DNA of 64,000 nt from contig NC_072472.1 of the NCBI RefSeq assembly GCF_027596085.1, positions 12,510,471 through 12,574,470 of the forward strand, written 5' to 3'. The position numbers and the translations under genes are program-made. This DNA comes from Anoplopoma fimbria (Eukaryota > Chordata > Actinopteri > Perciformes > Anoplopomatidae). Within the stretch, counting starts at the first letter, position 1. Every line of letters starts with the position of its first letter. This document shows positions 38,716 through 51,981 of this stretch, piece by piece. Under the pieces are notes generated by a model. It was not told the DNA's origin. It ran no database searches and was given only the letters and a program-made list of their open reading frames with translations.

Positions 38716-40215
38716 ACAATCTGTACTGATCAAGTGTCCAGATTTCAGTTTTCAATTGAATGCCTGTTGACCAGTTTGTTCATTTGTACATATGTCTAAC
38801 CGATTCCTCATATGACCATTAGGGTCTGTAAGTGAAGCTCTGTAAGGACCATACATGATAAATCCACCACTAATGTTTAAGAGTTTCTGGAGCTTTTACA
38901 TTTTTGAGAGAGCCCAGACAGCATAGGCCAAGTTTTAGTGTTTTCGAAATTCGATTTTAGTCTTTAGCTTATGGCAGCTCTATCAACATACTCAGTTAGG
39001 GCTTGCTGCCATTCTTCCGTCACATAATTATTCTGCACTAAATCATATTTGTATGACGGTAATTCATTTATATCCTGAAAAGTAAACTTCCTTGCATATA
39101 TGTATTCTTCCCTGTGGCACACCAGGAATTGCTAAAGAGGCAATTTGAAAGTAAACATATAAATACGTCCTAGTAGATAGGATATAACGGGTCATTGGAA
39201 ATGGGCGGTGGTGGGTGTGGGCCATAAACAGCACCTGAGGACCACGTGGACCGGGCACTGTTTATGAAACTATCATTGTAACAGTCCAAGCCGAGCTGAA
39301 ATGAGGGGAACCAGGGGATGACATGGAACAATTGTCCCCAGCTGGACGTGAACCATCATTTTATGGCCTTAACCCCTTGTCCATCAGGGCAACCACTTTT
39401 TATTGCATGGATAGATGTAGTAGCAGTCTATGGTTACATATGAAATATAGAAGAAATGGAGACAAAAGGGACTATTTTTTTAACCAAAGGCAACTCACTG
39501 TCAGACTATAAATCTACATCTCAAAAAACTGTCTGCTATTTATTTTGTTTGGGTTTGCAGAAGAATTAAGTATTTCACTGCAATCTGAAATCATGTTGTC
39601 TAAAGAGGGAATGTCAAAAGCTGCCAAAAGTCATTGTCAGATTGGCACCTCGCAGTGTCATCACACACACCCACACACACACAAACAAACACACTCCCAG
39701 TTTATATTGCTCTATGACTATCTTGTCAAAAATGTCAAAAAGGTGTTTTCAATAAAGTAGCCTATTTTCAATAAAGTACACAGCAGTTGCCATACATCTC
39801 AGTTCATAAACACATCACTTATTTGTCATGCTTGACTGCTGATAGACATAATCACCACTTAAGGAAATAATAACCCTAATAATGAAATCCCTCATTACGT
39901 TAATTGGCAGTACTTGTAGAAAACTGTGGTGCATTACAAGAAGAATAAAAGCATTTTAGAAGCATGATCATCATATCAAATAATATCAAGATAAACAGGT
40001 CAGTATTGCAAGAATAAATTAAAAACAATTCAATCATCTATTCAAAGAAGAAGCAATCGGTATTTAAATGAAGGAACATTTTGAGGATTGTTATTAAATC
40101 TTGGAAATGGAACCAATTACTGTGAAGACCCACAGCCTTTTGGTTGACAGATAAAGAAATGTACACAAACATGTCTGATGTCACTGTCTGATGTCACTGC
40201 CTCCTGCTATTGACT
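38716..40215. other. unique non-coding DNA
   Basis: A doubled 'ttttcaataaagta' occurs at about 39,745-39,780, and a perfect 13-bp tandem repeat (gtctgatgtcact) at 40,173-40,198. No genes. Confidence 0.5.
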
Positions 40216-40287
40216 GGTGTGTGTGTGTGGGGGGGGCTTCAGCTCATCACACACTTCAGGAGGGGGAGCCTCCCCCAGCATTTGTGC

Positions 40288-40289
<2 letters not shown>

Positions 40290-40377
<88 letters not shown>
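40290..40377. repeat. (TG)n microsatellite, about 44 units
   Basis: A long pure TG array. A short TG run plus G7 lies just upstream at 40,217-40,236. Confidence 0.98.
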
Positions 40378-40378
<1 letters not shown>

Positions 40379-41322
40379 TGTTTATGTCTGAGGCCCGAGG
40401 GGTTAGTATTTATTTGTGCTTTTCTTTGTCTGACTACTTCCACCTTTCATCGCTTACAAAAGCACAGACTTCGTGTGTCTGTTTGGCTGGCTAGGCTTTT
40501 TATTTGTGTGTCTGATCTGTCTGACTCAATGTAGTGAAAAGGTTTTTGGGATGTTGTCTGTGCTGAGGCCTACTTAAACACAGAATACTGAAAAATAGTC
40601 TCTCTTTGGTTCAAGCTCTCTCTTTTTCTACCCCGTCTGACATCCCTTTTCTGTTGGTCTCGGTAAATATCAGCCAAGTCTGACTATACTTCCTGACCTT
40701 GATGGTGAACTCTCTAGCGCTGACTGAGAATCAGAGGTGGCTGTGGAAAAAAGCAGTTGAATAGCGAGCGGCACACTTTTAACCATGGCAAGTGAAAAAT
40801 TATTTTTTTTAGCCGCTCTTTATGCATAAAAAGGCACAGAGCACAAATAAAACACATAAAAAAGATTTTCTTGGAGGCAGAGACGGACTGATATGATCTA
40901 AACTAGAGGTCTACTCAACAATGGCAGATCTTACTGCCACTGAAAGATAAACCTTGAAAATGACACTAAAGATAAAAACGGAAGCGATCGTCAACTTGAT
41001 ACCAACATGAGTGCTATATTGTGTCAGCCTGTAAGTGGACCAATTAACAATGTCTTAACACAGTGAGGCTAATGCCAAGGTGTGGATTATTGTTTTCTTT
41101 AGTGTGATGCTTTGAAAACACATAATGAGAGTTTAGCCTGTAGGCACAGAGGCACATCAGAATGACTGGTGAGATGTTGCCATAGATTCAGCGGCTTTAT
41201 ATTGATAAAAGCCTTTTTAGAGCAACATTTGGCACTTTGTTAGCTCACCTTGAAAAGGGAGTGAAGATTTTGGGGGGTAAAACTGTTGAGGAAAATCTAT
41301 CTAATATACAACTTTATATAAC
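40378..41322. other. unique non-coding DNA
   Basis: Nothing was recognised. Confidence 0.5.
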
Positions 41323-41722
41323 GTGTTTTGTTGAACCCCAATAACTGTTTCATAAGATCATCTGTGGGAATAAGGGAGATCAGTGATTCCCTTAAACAGT
41401 GCCAAGGTCATGCCAGGAGGGGTCGGGAGGAGAGAGCGACATTTCCTGTGGGGATGTCATGTCAGTTAGGTTGACATGACCTGACATTGAATGAAGGAAA
41501 ACAGAACGTGAGTGAAAGGCCAGATGTGCTTTGTCATGGTCCAATCGACAAGATGTGATTGGCTGAAAGTGATGGAAGGGGGGCGAGATTAAAGGTATAT
41601 AAGAGATCATGTTAGAACTAACGCGTTAAATTTTGTTGTAAGCTCGTCTGCAATAAAATATCCCGCTGGTTGCAAAACTCCAAGAACTTCGTCTCTTTAT
41701 TGGTTTTCTGCCACAACAAAAC
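41323..41722 (+). mobile_element. Probable solo LTR of an LTR retrotransposon
   Basis: Promoter and poly(A) features lie in LTR order. The U3 part has inverted CCAAT boxes (ggtccaatcgac, gtgattggctga), then a GC-rich stretch and a TATA box (ggtatataagag, about 41,596). AATAAA follows at about 41,652, then a U5-like 'ctttattggttttctgcc'. The ends carry a 9-bp inverted repeat GTTTTGTTG...CAACAAAAC, and TAAC flanks both sides (41,319-41,322; 41,723-41,726) as a possible target duplication. A strict TG...CA reading would be 41,329-41,718. No internal coding region is adjacent, so it is solo. The superfamily cannot be assigned. Confidence 0.6.
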
Positions 41723-42499
41723 TAACAAGGACGATATGCAAAGTTTGTGAATTTTAAAAAAGATAAAAAAGTAAATCTATATCTAATCTTTATTGAGTTT
41801 GTTTACATGTCAACTGCGATGTAGGTAACTTCCAAATGGGAGTTGCACTTGCCTGATCGTCTCTGATCAGCATATCTAATACACCAATTGCTAAATTTGG
41901 AAGCAATGAGTGCACATTCTTTATCCTAGCAGAAACAAAACAATTTTGACTCACTCAATTACCTATGGGCCTCCATCAGGCCCACAGTTAAATTTGTTAA
42001 ATTACCATCTTGACCTCTTGAACATTGATCCTCCCAGAAGAAAGAAACCAACGGGATCACACAGAAATACGTTCAATGACCACGACCTCTTAACAGCTTA
42101 TTAGGTGGTGGTGGCACGCAGTGTGTTTAAATTACATGTCGGCACCACAGGAACATGTTAACACTTATTTTAGGCACTGTCATGAACATAACATCACAAA
42201 CCTGGAACACCAGTTGGGTGGTTGGAAGTCTTGTGTTTGCTGACTCACCAACCCTACCCTACTGCCCACCATCAATGGTCTTTCTCATTGTTTAATACTA
42301 AGTCACGTAGATGCGCTTAATTTGTGAGTCCACCACAAAAAAATCTCCTAATTTACTTTCCATTGGCATTGTTTCTGTGGTAACGACACGTAATTTGCAA
42401 CCACAACCACGGAATGCTTGGCAACCAGATTGAAAGAAACCTATTAAAACCTATATCGTGTTAGGTATACCATCAACACTGGATTATGTAACTGTTCTT
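41723..42499. other. unique non-coding DNA
   Basis: Nothing was recognised. Confidence 0.5.
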
Positions 42500-42642
42500 T
42501 AATCTATTTAGTACAAGTTCAGTTTGTTTGTTTTGTTTGCTCCTTTGTATTCTTTTTTTGTTTTGTTTGTCTTCGCCCTATGTAAAGCGTCTTTGGGTAT
42601 CTAGAAAAGCGCTATATAAAATTAAAGTATTATTATTATTAT
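42500..42642 (+). mobile_element. 3' tail of an L2-clade LINE or dependent SINE
   Basis: 'cctatgtaaagcgtctttgg' then 'gtatctagaaaagcgctata' and 'taaaatt' is the classic stem-loop tail recognised by L2-clade reverse transcriptases. It ends in a (TTA)n/(ATT)n run at 42,628-42,642, the usual 3' microsatellite. Only about 140 bp is recognisable upstream, with T-rich sequence, so the insertion is strongly 5'-truncated. Confidence 0.75.
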
Positions 42643-43798
42643 AAGTTCTATGAAATGATGACTAATTAAGTAACAGCTTATTCAGAATATTGTGCAGCTC
42701 AAGCTAATTTAACATTAACCTCTTCCTCTAACTCTTCGTTTCTTGACATTTTTGAATACATCAGCTGACATAATAGTTCTTCTTTATAATAGTATCTACA
42801 GCGATTTTTTTAGCTGTACTGCATTGCAGTAGAAGCCAGCAAACTATCGTTGACCCAGAATACCTAATAGATATGATATGTCTACTTAAGGTTGGGGATA
42901 AAGCCAACACATCAATGAACTCAACGTCGCTACATTTAAAATCTAGCACAATTAAATCGCAGAGAGGTCACATTTCTCCTCTCCCTAAACTGTTCCTGAC
43001 AGTACTGCAGACAGTTTGAAGGGTTTCAAAACAGTTTGAGGGTAAAGAAAAAAGATCGTTTTTGTACAGAGCTGCTGTTTGGGAGATGGAAATGACTCAC
43101 AGAGGCAATCAGTGTTGCTCTGCTTTGTCATTAGCAAGTTAATACATTTGTTTGTTTATGTGACTTCAGTCTTTTTGTAGTTGCTTCTCTGCCGATCGTT
43201 ATTTCTCTCACTCTCACCCTCACTCTGACACGCACACACACAGCTGTCTGTGATTCCCTGGAGACCAATTTGCCTGCAGCTGGCATACTGTAGGTGGTAC
43301 CGGCCATGGGGCATTTACCCATTTACCAAAGTAATGAGGCTTCCTACTATTCATGGGTCTCTTGCCCCTCCGCTTTAAAAAAAGTGCTCCTCCATTCTCT
43401 CCCACACACAGTGAAGGAAAGTTTTTTGGATGACTTTGGCTCAACCTTAGTCTAAGAATTCATATAGCACAAAATCTTACTGGATGAACTGCAATTAAGC
43501 ACAAACAAGCCCTATAAGAACAGTTTCCTCAAACAGGGCTGTTGCAAGGCAAGGGTAACAACACTGTGGCAGTATTGGTGGCCATCACACAAGAACAGCT
43601 GTGTTTAACAAAACAGCCCCAATAGAGAAAATACATAACCTGAGGGAAGCATCAAGGTGTGCCAAGATTTACAAGCTGTGAAGGCCCAATATATAAGCAG
43701 GGGGGAAAAAAGAGAGGAAAAAGTTTAGTATTACCTGAAAGAGTGCAGTAATTAAAGCGTCATTATTGGACTATGTTTTAAACTCCTCCCACCGAACG
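42643..43798. other. unique non-coding DNA
   Basis: The segment 43,200-43,440 is relatively complex sequence with minus-strand frames of 63 and 74 codons. No homologue is recognised. Confidence 0.45.
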
Positions 43799-43875
43799 TC
43801 CTGTATTGTCTTATTGATAGGAAGACGGCTGCTTTCCAGATGTTTCTTTTGGGTGTCATGACTAAACCCTAGTTT
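43799..43875 (+). mobile_element. Internal fragment of the TTAAAGGCACAA short element
   Basis: 'tcctgtattgtcttatt', 'ctttccagatgtttctttt' and 'gggtgtcatgactaaaccct' followed by 'agtt' align collinearly with 45,216-45,292 of the complete copy 1.4 kb downstream, with scattered substitutions and a small insertion. The termini are absent. Confidence 0.75.
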
Positions 43876-45087
43876 TACAGTTTTGAAATATTACAGTAAA
43901 GAAATTAATTAATTAATACATTTAAAAGATATGCCAAACAGAAATCTTTCCCTGTTGGGACTGATAACAATCAACAACAATTGTTTGCATTCCAAAGAGG
44001 CCTCCTCCTGTGGAACTATTGATGGGCCCTTGACATAGGTGGAGGTGGTGAAGTAGAGGGGCATGGCACTGTATACTGCAGTGACAGCATAGACACAGAA
44101 AAGCTTGTGCATAACCCACAGGTCTACTGGATAGTAATTTATAGGTGGAGACCAGGCGTGATCAGAGAATGAGAATGATACCTGTCTTCCTGCTTGAACT
44201 TTGGCTAAAAGCTTTTTTTTATCTTAGAACAATATGAACAAGTTCAGCACAAAGAAGTTCATTCTCTCTCAAGAGTTTGATTTTAGCTGCAAAAAGGCAG
44301 CATATAAAGGGACAGAAAATAAAAAAAGCACATCAAAAAACATGTAATATAAAAACAAAGTGCACAGGAACTTGGGACGTAAAAACATCAACATGAAGAC
44401 ACAAACATAGCACATAAAAATCCATACACAATGCCCCAATAACAACAACGATCAACAGTGCGCATCATACTCATCACAGCTCTAGGTCCCATTATGGAAA
44501 ACACCAACCCACATCCTGCTCCTCATCTTCAGGAGACCATTGGACATCAGCACAAATGAGTTTCTGTAGCTATTAGTCATAAAATTGGACAGTATAAAAC
44601 AGAAACTAGTGGTTGGAGTTGAAACTTATGCTGAAGTCAGGAACAATTTATTATTGAGTAGGCGTATATTAAGACAGCTAAGGGAGAAAGGGAACTGGAG
44701 GATTCAAGCAGACAAATGAAAGCAACTTGCAGTCCCACCAGATATTGTCAGCCGCAGTCTGAGACCTGAATCTGAATTACAATCCAGCACTCGGCCGTCT
44801 GTTTACTTGCTAGAGTTCACCCTGGTACGAGAGGAATGGCAGATGAGGGCAGAGTAGCCTTTGTGGATTTGTATGCCACATGTATACGAGTTTAGAGGTT
44901 TGTGGACAGGCCAGAAAAGGGCAACCAGTGACTCAGCTGAAAAGATAAAATGCAATTTGAAGTGAAAAATATGGAAATCAATACCGCCTTTAAATTATAC
45001 AGTTAGTTATGCTTTACTGTTGCAATGGAAAGTTCTGGTCAGAGACATACATGATTTGTTTTTGCAATATACTATTATTTTATAAAG
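43876..45087. other. non-coding DNA
   Basis: The A-rich segment 44,250-44,640 looks like an antisense 3'-UTR or retro-fragment but could not be assigned. No genes. Confidence 0.4.
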
Positions 45088-45364
45088 TTAAAGGCACAAC
45101 AAGTAGGATTTTCCTAAGAAACATGTATAGACTCATAAGAAAATAAACCCTCTCAATCATCACTTATGACCTACTCGAAGTTTGTAGCAGTGCTTGTATC
45201 TGCAGAGAGCCTGCCTTTTGCCTGTATTGTCTTATTCGGCTGCGTTCCAGATGTTTCTTTGGGTGTCGACCTCTGTGAAACCCTAGTTGAGTCGAAGGAG
45301 GGGCCGACTTTGAATGTTGCATTTAAAAAATGCAACTGAGAAATCTTACCTATTGTGCCTTTAA
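45088..45364. mobile_element. Complete short non-autonomous DNA element with TTAAAGGCACAA termini
   Basis: The left end TTAAAGGCACAACAAGTAGG and the right end, read in reverse complement, TTAAAGGCACAATAGGTAAG are about 24-bp near-identical inverted repeats. The length is 277 bp and there is no coding capacity. This is a typical teleost miniature inverted-repeat element. The first bases TTAA may belong to the target site. Confidence 0.85.
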
Positions 45365-48055
45365 GCTAAAGGTTTGCTGATGGAGAAGCAAGACAAATCT
45401 TTCTTTCACTCACTTTGGTATTGTTTTTTACTATAACAGCGCTTCTCCACATAGTTGGTTATAAATGTAATTGGACTTTCCAGGTTAAAGTGATAGCTTT
45501 GAGGCGACTTCATTGGAACATCTGTACCTGTGCTGGTCATGCTGAGATTCATTCAAATAGGCCAATGCATAACAGATTTTCTGAATTCATGAGCAAATGA
45601 TTATGTATTCTGCTGTGTGCTGAAATAGCTGATAGAACTAAATGTAACATGTAATTACATGCAAATGTTCTCCTAACTTTCATCCGCTCCCCAGACTAAA
45701 ACTAAGCCTTGTCTCGTCTGAGTCCCGACCACACAGCACAGCAACGCTCCTGTCCCATGATGATCCTGTGTGTCCTGCAGGATTCTGATTTAATGTCAGC
45801 CTCTTTTGTAGATGATTACAAGTCTGATCAGCATTGACGGTGCATGAAGGAGTGGGGCTCTGTTTATCAAAGTCTCTAGGAGTTTGTGTGGGCATATGCC
45901 TTTAAAACAAAAACAAAAATAGAGAAGATGAAAGTATCATAAGTGGGAGGTGCCCACTTGATAACACCAATAGCAACAGAAAAGGCCCAGCTCTCATTTA
46001 CCAGCCCTCATCCAGTTTCCGCACATGAAAGGAAGTTTTCTCCATAGTCCTCAACACCATAACAGATAGTTACATCAGATCCACGTCCACTGTTGAATGA
46101 TCATCTGTATTCTTCTGTGCATGCTGAAAAAATGCCGGGGTGTGAAATTTGAGCAGCATAAATGTCTCCCAACAAAGCAAAGTTCAAGTGAGTGCTGTGG
46201 GACTCAAAGTTCTTTTTGTTTTTAAGAATTACATTCTTAGGAGCTGTTGAGCAATACATATTTTTTCTTTTCTTGTTATTCAAGACATTCCCACGCAAAG
46301 TCACAACATTTTAAAAATACATTTTCTTTTGAGCACCAGGTTGGATAAAAAATACAAGAAGAAGAAGAAAAAGTGGCTGATGAAGCCACATGTCACATGT
46401 GGTGGTATTTATATGATAATACATGATATTTGTAAACACGTGTTAATTATGGATTAATTCATGCTCTCATTTTTACGTCTACCTACGTCTACCTTTACTA
46501 ACACCTATATTGGTGGGCTTTAGATAACAACTTGTCAACTTCACACTATCACACTGCGGTAAAGTATAAACTGACAGAAGCATGACATTTGTTCTTATTT
46601 TACTAGAAGGCTACTACACATCACTGTTACACTGTCAAAATTATTCAGTAAGGAATTTTGTTATATGCTGCACACGGGAGGCATTGAGCCCAGAGACTCA
46701 AGAGGTCCTTGCAGCGTTAAATGTGCTTGTCTGTGAGCTATAAATCACTTTTATGTAACCCTGCCATGTTTGGATCACTCTTTTACTATCTGAATGACAC
46801 AATATACGCTCAAACAGTGAGACTCACATGTATGCCAGATTTTAGTATAGAGTTTTAAGGAGAAATCTCTGTCTTTCTCAATGTGTTAACACCATCACAG
46901 TGTTTCCCCTCAGAGACACACATGACACCACATGGTGATAAGCTTCCGCTGTTTCATATTCTTGTGGTTGTCTTCAGAGTAGAAGGTGAGGTAGAAGTTA
47001 TTTACTCACACACATGTCGTTTTTTTTCCTGCTTGAAGCCAGGCAGTTGTCAGCACAACACCCTGAATGTGTGAGGACCATCGTGTTGCTCACAAGTGGT
47101 GGCTTCCTCTCTGACATGAGTGGCTCTACCTCATGTTGGTTCGAAGCAACTCTCTGAGCTGAAGTATAATAAATGTGAAGGTAATTTTACTTGGCTTTGC
47201 TACCTTTGTCAATAACTCTTCTCTTCTTTGACAACCTAAACTTTGACCAGGCTAGGGCTTAGCATAGCATAGCTATGTTTTTTTGTTTTTTTTGCTTTCT
47301 GACACACGGTGTTGCTTGCTTGTGTACATTTGATTAAACCAATGAATCGATTTGCCAAATATGTAATTGCTTTGTTTTTTTGGCAAAACTGTAATCCAAA
47401 TTTTTGCTGACATATCTGTAAATACACTTGCATTACATGTCAACTATATTTAGATTTTTATGCCATTGTCATCAGTGAAATTGACAGATAGTTTATGATC
47501 AGTTTAAACACATAATAGGCTTTTTTACATCTAAAAGTGGACCTGTTCAAATTTGTGATAATCAGTCATTTCTTGTGATAGTGACTGTTTCAATTTTTCC
47601 ATTGATAGAGTAATAAAGTAACTGTAAGGGGTTTACCCAAGCCTTAGTCCTGCACACATTGAACTCACTTGTGTGCCTGCAGGACAGCTCTTACTAAAAA
47701 TGACTCAATGACTCTTAAACCCAGACCTTAACCTCCCTCTTCCACTTCCCCCTCTTTCTCCACCCCACAGCATGAGGATCATCTATCTTGTGATATGCAA
47801 TAAGATAAAAAGACAAGGCTTTAAAGGCCCCTCATGTGCAAAATAACCTTAGTCTTTGCCTCTTTGCTGTGTTTCCTCATTTTGTGTGTGGTTGCAGAGA
47901 AAGAAAGCATGACTGGACATTGAACATTGTGCACAATATCAGTCAAAAACTTGAGTCGTTTTCAAACGTAAGCCCTTCTTAAACAGGATGATATCTCACA
48001 CACCTCACACACCTTTTTCTGTTCCTCCTCTCCTCCTCATCCATCTCCTCTCCAG
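45365..48055. other. unique non-coding DNA
   Basis: No gene or known repeat was recognised. A pyrimidine-rich stretch at 48,010-48,055 forms the putative splice acceptor of the next entry. Confidence 0.5.
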
Positions 48056-48160
48056 CTCTCATGGCGCCTGTGGCCCATCAGAAGCGGCGGCAGCAGCAGC
48101 AGCAGCAGCAGTTTGTGTTTCCACAAACAGAGGGAAGGCAGGAGAAACCCACCATGACAG
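48056..48160 (+). CDS. Candidate internal exon with a polyglutamine run
   Basis: A pyrimidine-rich tract of about 40 bp ending 'catctcctctccag' (to 48,055) precedes 105 bp bounded by a donor ACAG/GTAGAT at 48,161. The frame reads LMAPVAHQKRR, then Q7 from seven CAG codons (48,091-48,111), then FVFPQTEGRQEKPTMT, and exits in phase 1. If entry is also phase 1, the exon is symmetrical (35 codons). The next candidate exon starts in the matching phase. I do not recognise the protein. The CAG run could also be a plain microsatellite beside a chance acceptor. Confidence 0.35.
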
Positions 48161-49442
48161 GTAGATAACAATGCTGCAACACCACACTAATTGGCCTGGG
48201 GCTTACAGGGAGAGTCTGGTGTTCAGCAGCCTGGTATTTTGGGATGTGAAAGCAGAGGGGGGGGAGTGGTGGTGGAGGTGGAGGCAAGGAGTGTCAGTTT
48301 TGATTATGGATGAGTTGTGAGATAAGTTGAGTTAGGACATGTTTTTGTGAGGTGGAGAGAATTGTGTGTGTGTGTGTATGTGTGCGAGTGTTTATTCGAG
48401 TGTGTTTCTAAGCGTGGGTTGTGTGTGCATGCACGGAATGAATGCACGTCTGCCACACAAGGCTCTAATCAGGGGAGAAGATGTATTAGCACAACATTTT
48501 TTTTCATGGGTGATCAAAGAGGGGCACTCATAAAGTATGCTAACAAAACCACCTCAACCCATGAAAACATTTCATTTACTATCTTTGATGCTATTTCTAT
48601 AAGGCTTTATGTTGCAGGCCTTGAACGTTACATTAGGGTTGTTTTCAACTGGGGAATTTACAATTGTTTTATTGATTTATGCCTTTGACACCTCAGAAAC
48701 AAGGCACAGCACACCCACTCACTTCAATAAGAAGTGCATTATACTCTCAAAATTATATTACACCACCACCAGCTATCTGTACAGGTTTACTTCACATAGT
48801 TTCATCCAATTATTTTCAACTTTCTTGTTGGTCCTGTTAGCAGTTCAAAAAACAAACTGGACCATTAATCACATGCTAAGGGAAGGCTGACCTTTTTGAC
48901 TTAAAACTGTCCACTTGGCAGCTCAAAAATCGAGTTGTATCTGAACTCGTACGTTTTACCATATACTGTAGTACAATGATAAACAAGAGCTGGTACTTGT
49001 GTCGGAGGTCTCAAGAATGAAAGTACCTCAGTGGTCTGGGACTCAAGCCAATAAACTAAAAAAGAAGCTTCACTTCCATCAATGAGTGATAACCCTTTTA
49101 TATATTTGGCCTACTCTATTCTCCAGCCTCTCTTCTGTTGTGCTTTTTTTTTCTCACCAACCACACTGGGACTCCACCTGAGGGTTTGTCAGACATCAGG
49201 TTGTGTCAGTTGACATGACGGTGTGTAGCCTACTTAAAGTTCTGAAGTAAGAAGAAAAAAAATCAATAAATGCAGTATTTTGCATTGATATCTGTCTGGG
49301 TATGACTTATGAAAGACGTCACTTCCTACTTCTTTTTATCTGTCTTCTTTCCTATTCTAGAATAGGAAAACAGATTCACAACTTCATTTCTTGTTATTTG
49401 TAGTTTCAAGACACATACAAATACAAACTGCACATGCCTACA
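48161..49442. other. non-coding DNA (intron if the flanking exons are real)
   Basis: There is a G-run at about 48,257 and a GT-rich stretch at 48,363-48,430. Frames of up to 113 codons are featureless. Confidence 0.45.
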
Positions 49443-49473
49443 CTCTCTCTCTCTCTCTCAAACACACGCACAC

Positions 49474-49535
<62 letters not shown>

Positions 49536-49571
49536 ACACACACACACACACACACAACACACACACAAACA
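49443..49571. repeat. (CT)n-(CA)n compound microsatellite
   Basis: (CT)8-9 is followed by about 55 CA units with CG, AAT and AAC interruptions. Confidence 0.97.
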
Positions 49572-51742
49572 ATCATATTGTAGTAGGCAGATGAATCTGT
49601 CTGCAGTAGAATTTTAATATACTCACAGCATGTGCAATATACAGTATGTAGGCCTATGATTGTCCATTAATGAGGAGTGCATTGCATATACAGTACACTG
49701 TATATGTTTTGCTAACCCTACCCAATCAAAACCTCTATGTGGGAGGTTGTTGATGTGATAATGAGCTACTGCAGAAAATTATTATTACACAAAAATATGC
49801 TTAATGTATTTTAGTACTGCACGCTCTTAATGTGCTATATCGTGTATTGGAGCATTTCTTTGAGCTGGGCCAGCGGGGCTCACGTGCACGAAAAGCATGT
49901 GCGTCCACCCCGGCTACATCAACTAAGTAAGGAAAAGCTTGAATAACAACACAAACAGGGAGAGATTTCAGGGAGCGATTTCATTCTCTATTCAGGTAGA
50001 AATTACTCCTCTATATCTTAAGATAGAAATGAGTTGTTTGCTGCTGTAATAATGCTCTGAATGTTGAATAGAAAGCCTTGAAGAGAAGCATGAAAGCACA
50101 GCTGCTTTAACATAAGCTTTTATTACAGTGTGGTGTTTAAACCTTTCCAGGCTATCCAACATGCCACTGTACTGTACTTTACCTAATGCAGGTTCTTCGC
50201 CTTTCATTTGGCTTCAACTATATATGAAGTTGTCTCTACTAAGACAAATTATAGCTTGTGACAATATGGAATCCTCTCTATGCCTCTTGGGAAATAAAGT
50301 TTCATGAGAGTGTCAAATTCTCAAAGGTCAATAATGGTCATTCTCATCAGTCTTTCAGGCGCTGCACTCAGCAGCCTCCTGAAGACCTTTCATATCATGA
50401 CACAGCTTTGAAATTATGTGAGCCTCCATTTTTTTACGACTGTGTCTACTATTCAAAATGAGAAGAGATCCACACAGAACTTGAAGAAAGCCAAAAACAG
50501 CATCAAGATAACATACCAAATACCATAGATTAGCTCTTGAGTCTCAGTGACTCAGAAATGAAAGTCAGATTTATCATTTTTTAAAGAGAGAAGAAATCTC
50601 TGTTGCTGCACAGCCCTTTTACTTTAATAATATAAAGATGGGCAGTGGAAAGCTCTGCTGTCTTACCAGTCTATGTCTTTATTCTTGTTCATTCCATTGA
50701 TCTACATTTTTCTAACTATCTCAAATACCATCAAGATTTCAAATAGTGTTGATAGGAAAGAGAAAAACAGATTGGAGGAGGGTTTGCTTGAGCATCCGTT
50801 TTTCCTTTTAAAAGTATTCCAGGATCCTTTAGTTTGAGCCGATCAATAAGCTGTCAGATAGAAAGACTTTTCACTTTTTTTGGCCAGTCCACCTGCTGCT
50901 CCTCAACGCAACTCAATCCAGCTCCCTCCTTCAGCCTTTCTCTCAAACTCGTTTTTATTACCTTGAGTCTATTCAGTGGGCCTGCCAGCTGAAAGAAACA
51001 TTGCCCATTCTTACACTGCTCAGATTCTTAATAAAAGAAGGGTCACAGTGTCAGAGATGCTCAGCAAATTGGGTGGTAGAAAAAAAAACACACATTACAA
51101 AGTATAAAGTTCTACTCCTGTAAAACTAAACCCACTCTGAGTCTCTCGAGTGTGCCACTTCCTACCGACATTTGCTGCACTGCCGGCAGTGGACTGAAGA
51201 CATTTTGTCACTTCAAAATGGATTGTCTGAGCTGTAAAAGGACTGCGAGTGTTAACAGTAAATCAAAGATATAAAGGTCCCTTTTTCTGGGAAAATTTAA
51301 AAAATGAAATAACTGAATCTACCCATGCCACAGTAAATGTCAAAAGTAAATTGTGGTTTTAATGAGCAGGATTAAATAAAATACATTTTAATTAAATCTA
51401 TGACAAAAACAAATGTAAAAGTGTTCAAATAAGTTCCTCAGTTTTGATAGTTCAACATTCGTCATAATATTCATCAATGCCAGTTTAGGTACATTACATG
51501 TAATTTAGATTACAATAGTTCACATTTCTTGAGAGGAAGGAATTACTTTATGTTGTTCAATTTGCTTTAAATAGACTTAATAAAATGTGATCAACTATGC
51601 AATGGTAAGTATCACCTAATGTGCTGCTATTCAACCTTCTCCCAGCACCCTGCTAATATGGTTTAAAGATGCATTTGGATTTGGAAATGGTTAGGAAAGG
51701 TTTTCTGTCTTCTACATTTAGAGATTAAATATTACATGCTTA
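49572..51742. other. unique non-coding DNA
   Basis: Contains a 22-bp palindrome at 49,685-49,706. A small CpG- and E-box-bearing patch, 'ggctcacgtgcacg', lies near 49,878. No genes or known repeats. Confidence 0.5.
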
Positions 51743-51981
51743 TTAAAGGTGCGCTGTGTAGGATTTGGCAGAAATAGTGGTGAATGTGCAGATTGCAACC
51801 AACTGAAACTTGTCCAGGGTGCCAAGCGTGTAAAAGAACTACGATGGCCGACGCTAAAACGGGACGAGGAACCACTCTGTATGCACGAAAAATACAACAA
51901 TTATTAATTTCAGGTGATTATAAACTTAAGAAAACATACTTAGTAACTTTATATTCCATTCTACACACTGTTCCTTTTAAA
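51743..51981. mobile_element. Short non-autonomous DNA element with TTAAAGG-type termini
   Basis: The left end TTAAAGGTGCGCTGTGTAGG and the right end in reverse complement TTTAAAAGGAACAGTGTGTA are imperfect inverted repeats. The inner landmarks ('attgcaaccaactgaa', 'caagcgtgtaaaagaac', 'acgatggccg', 'tttcaggtgattata', 'gaaaacatactta', 'tatattccatt', 'ctacacactg') are those of a widespread teleost repeat. The copy is internally deleted and non-coding. Confidence 0.8.
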
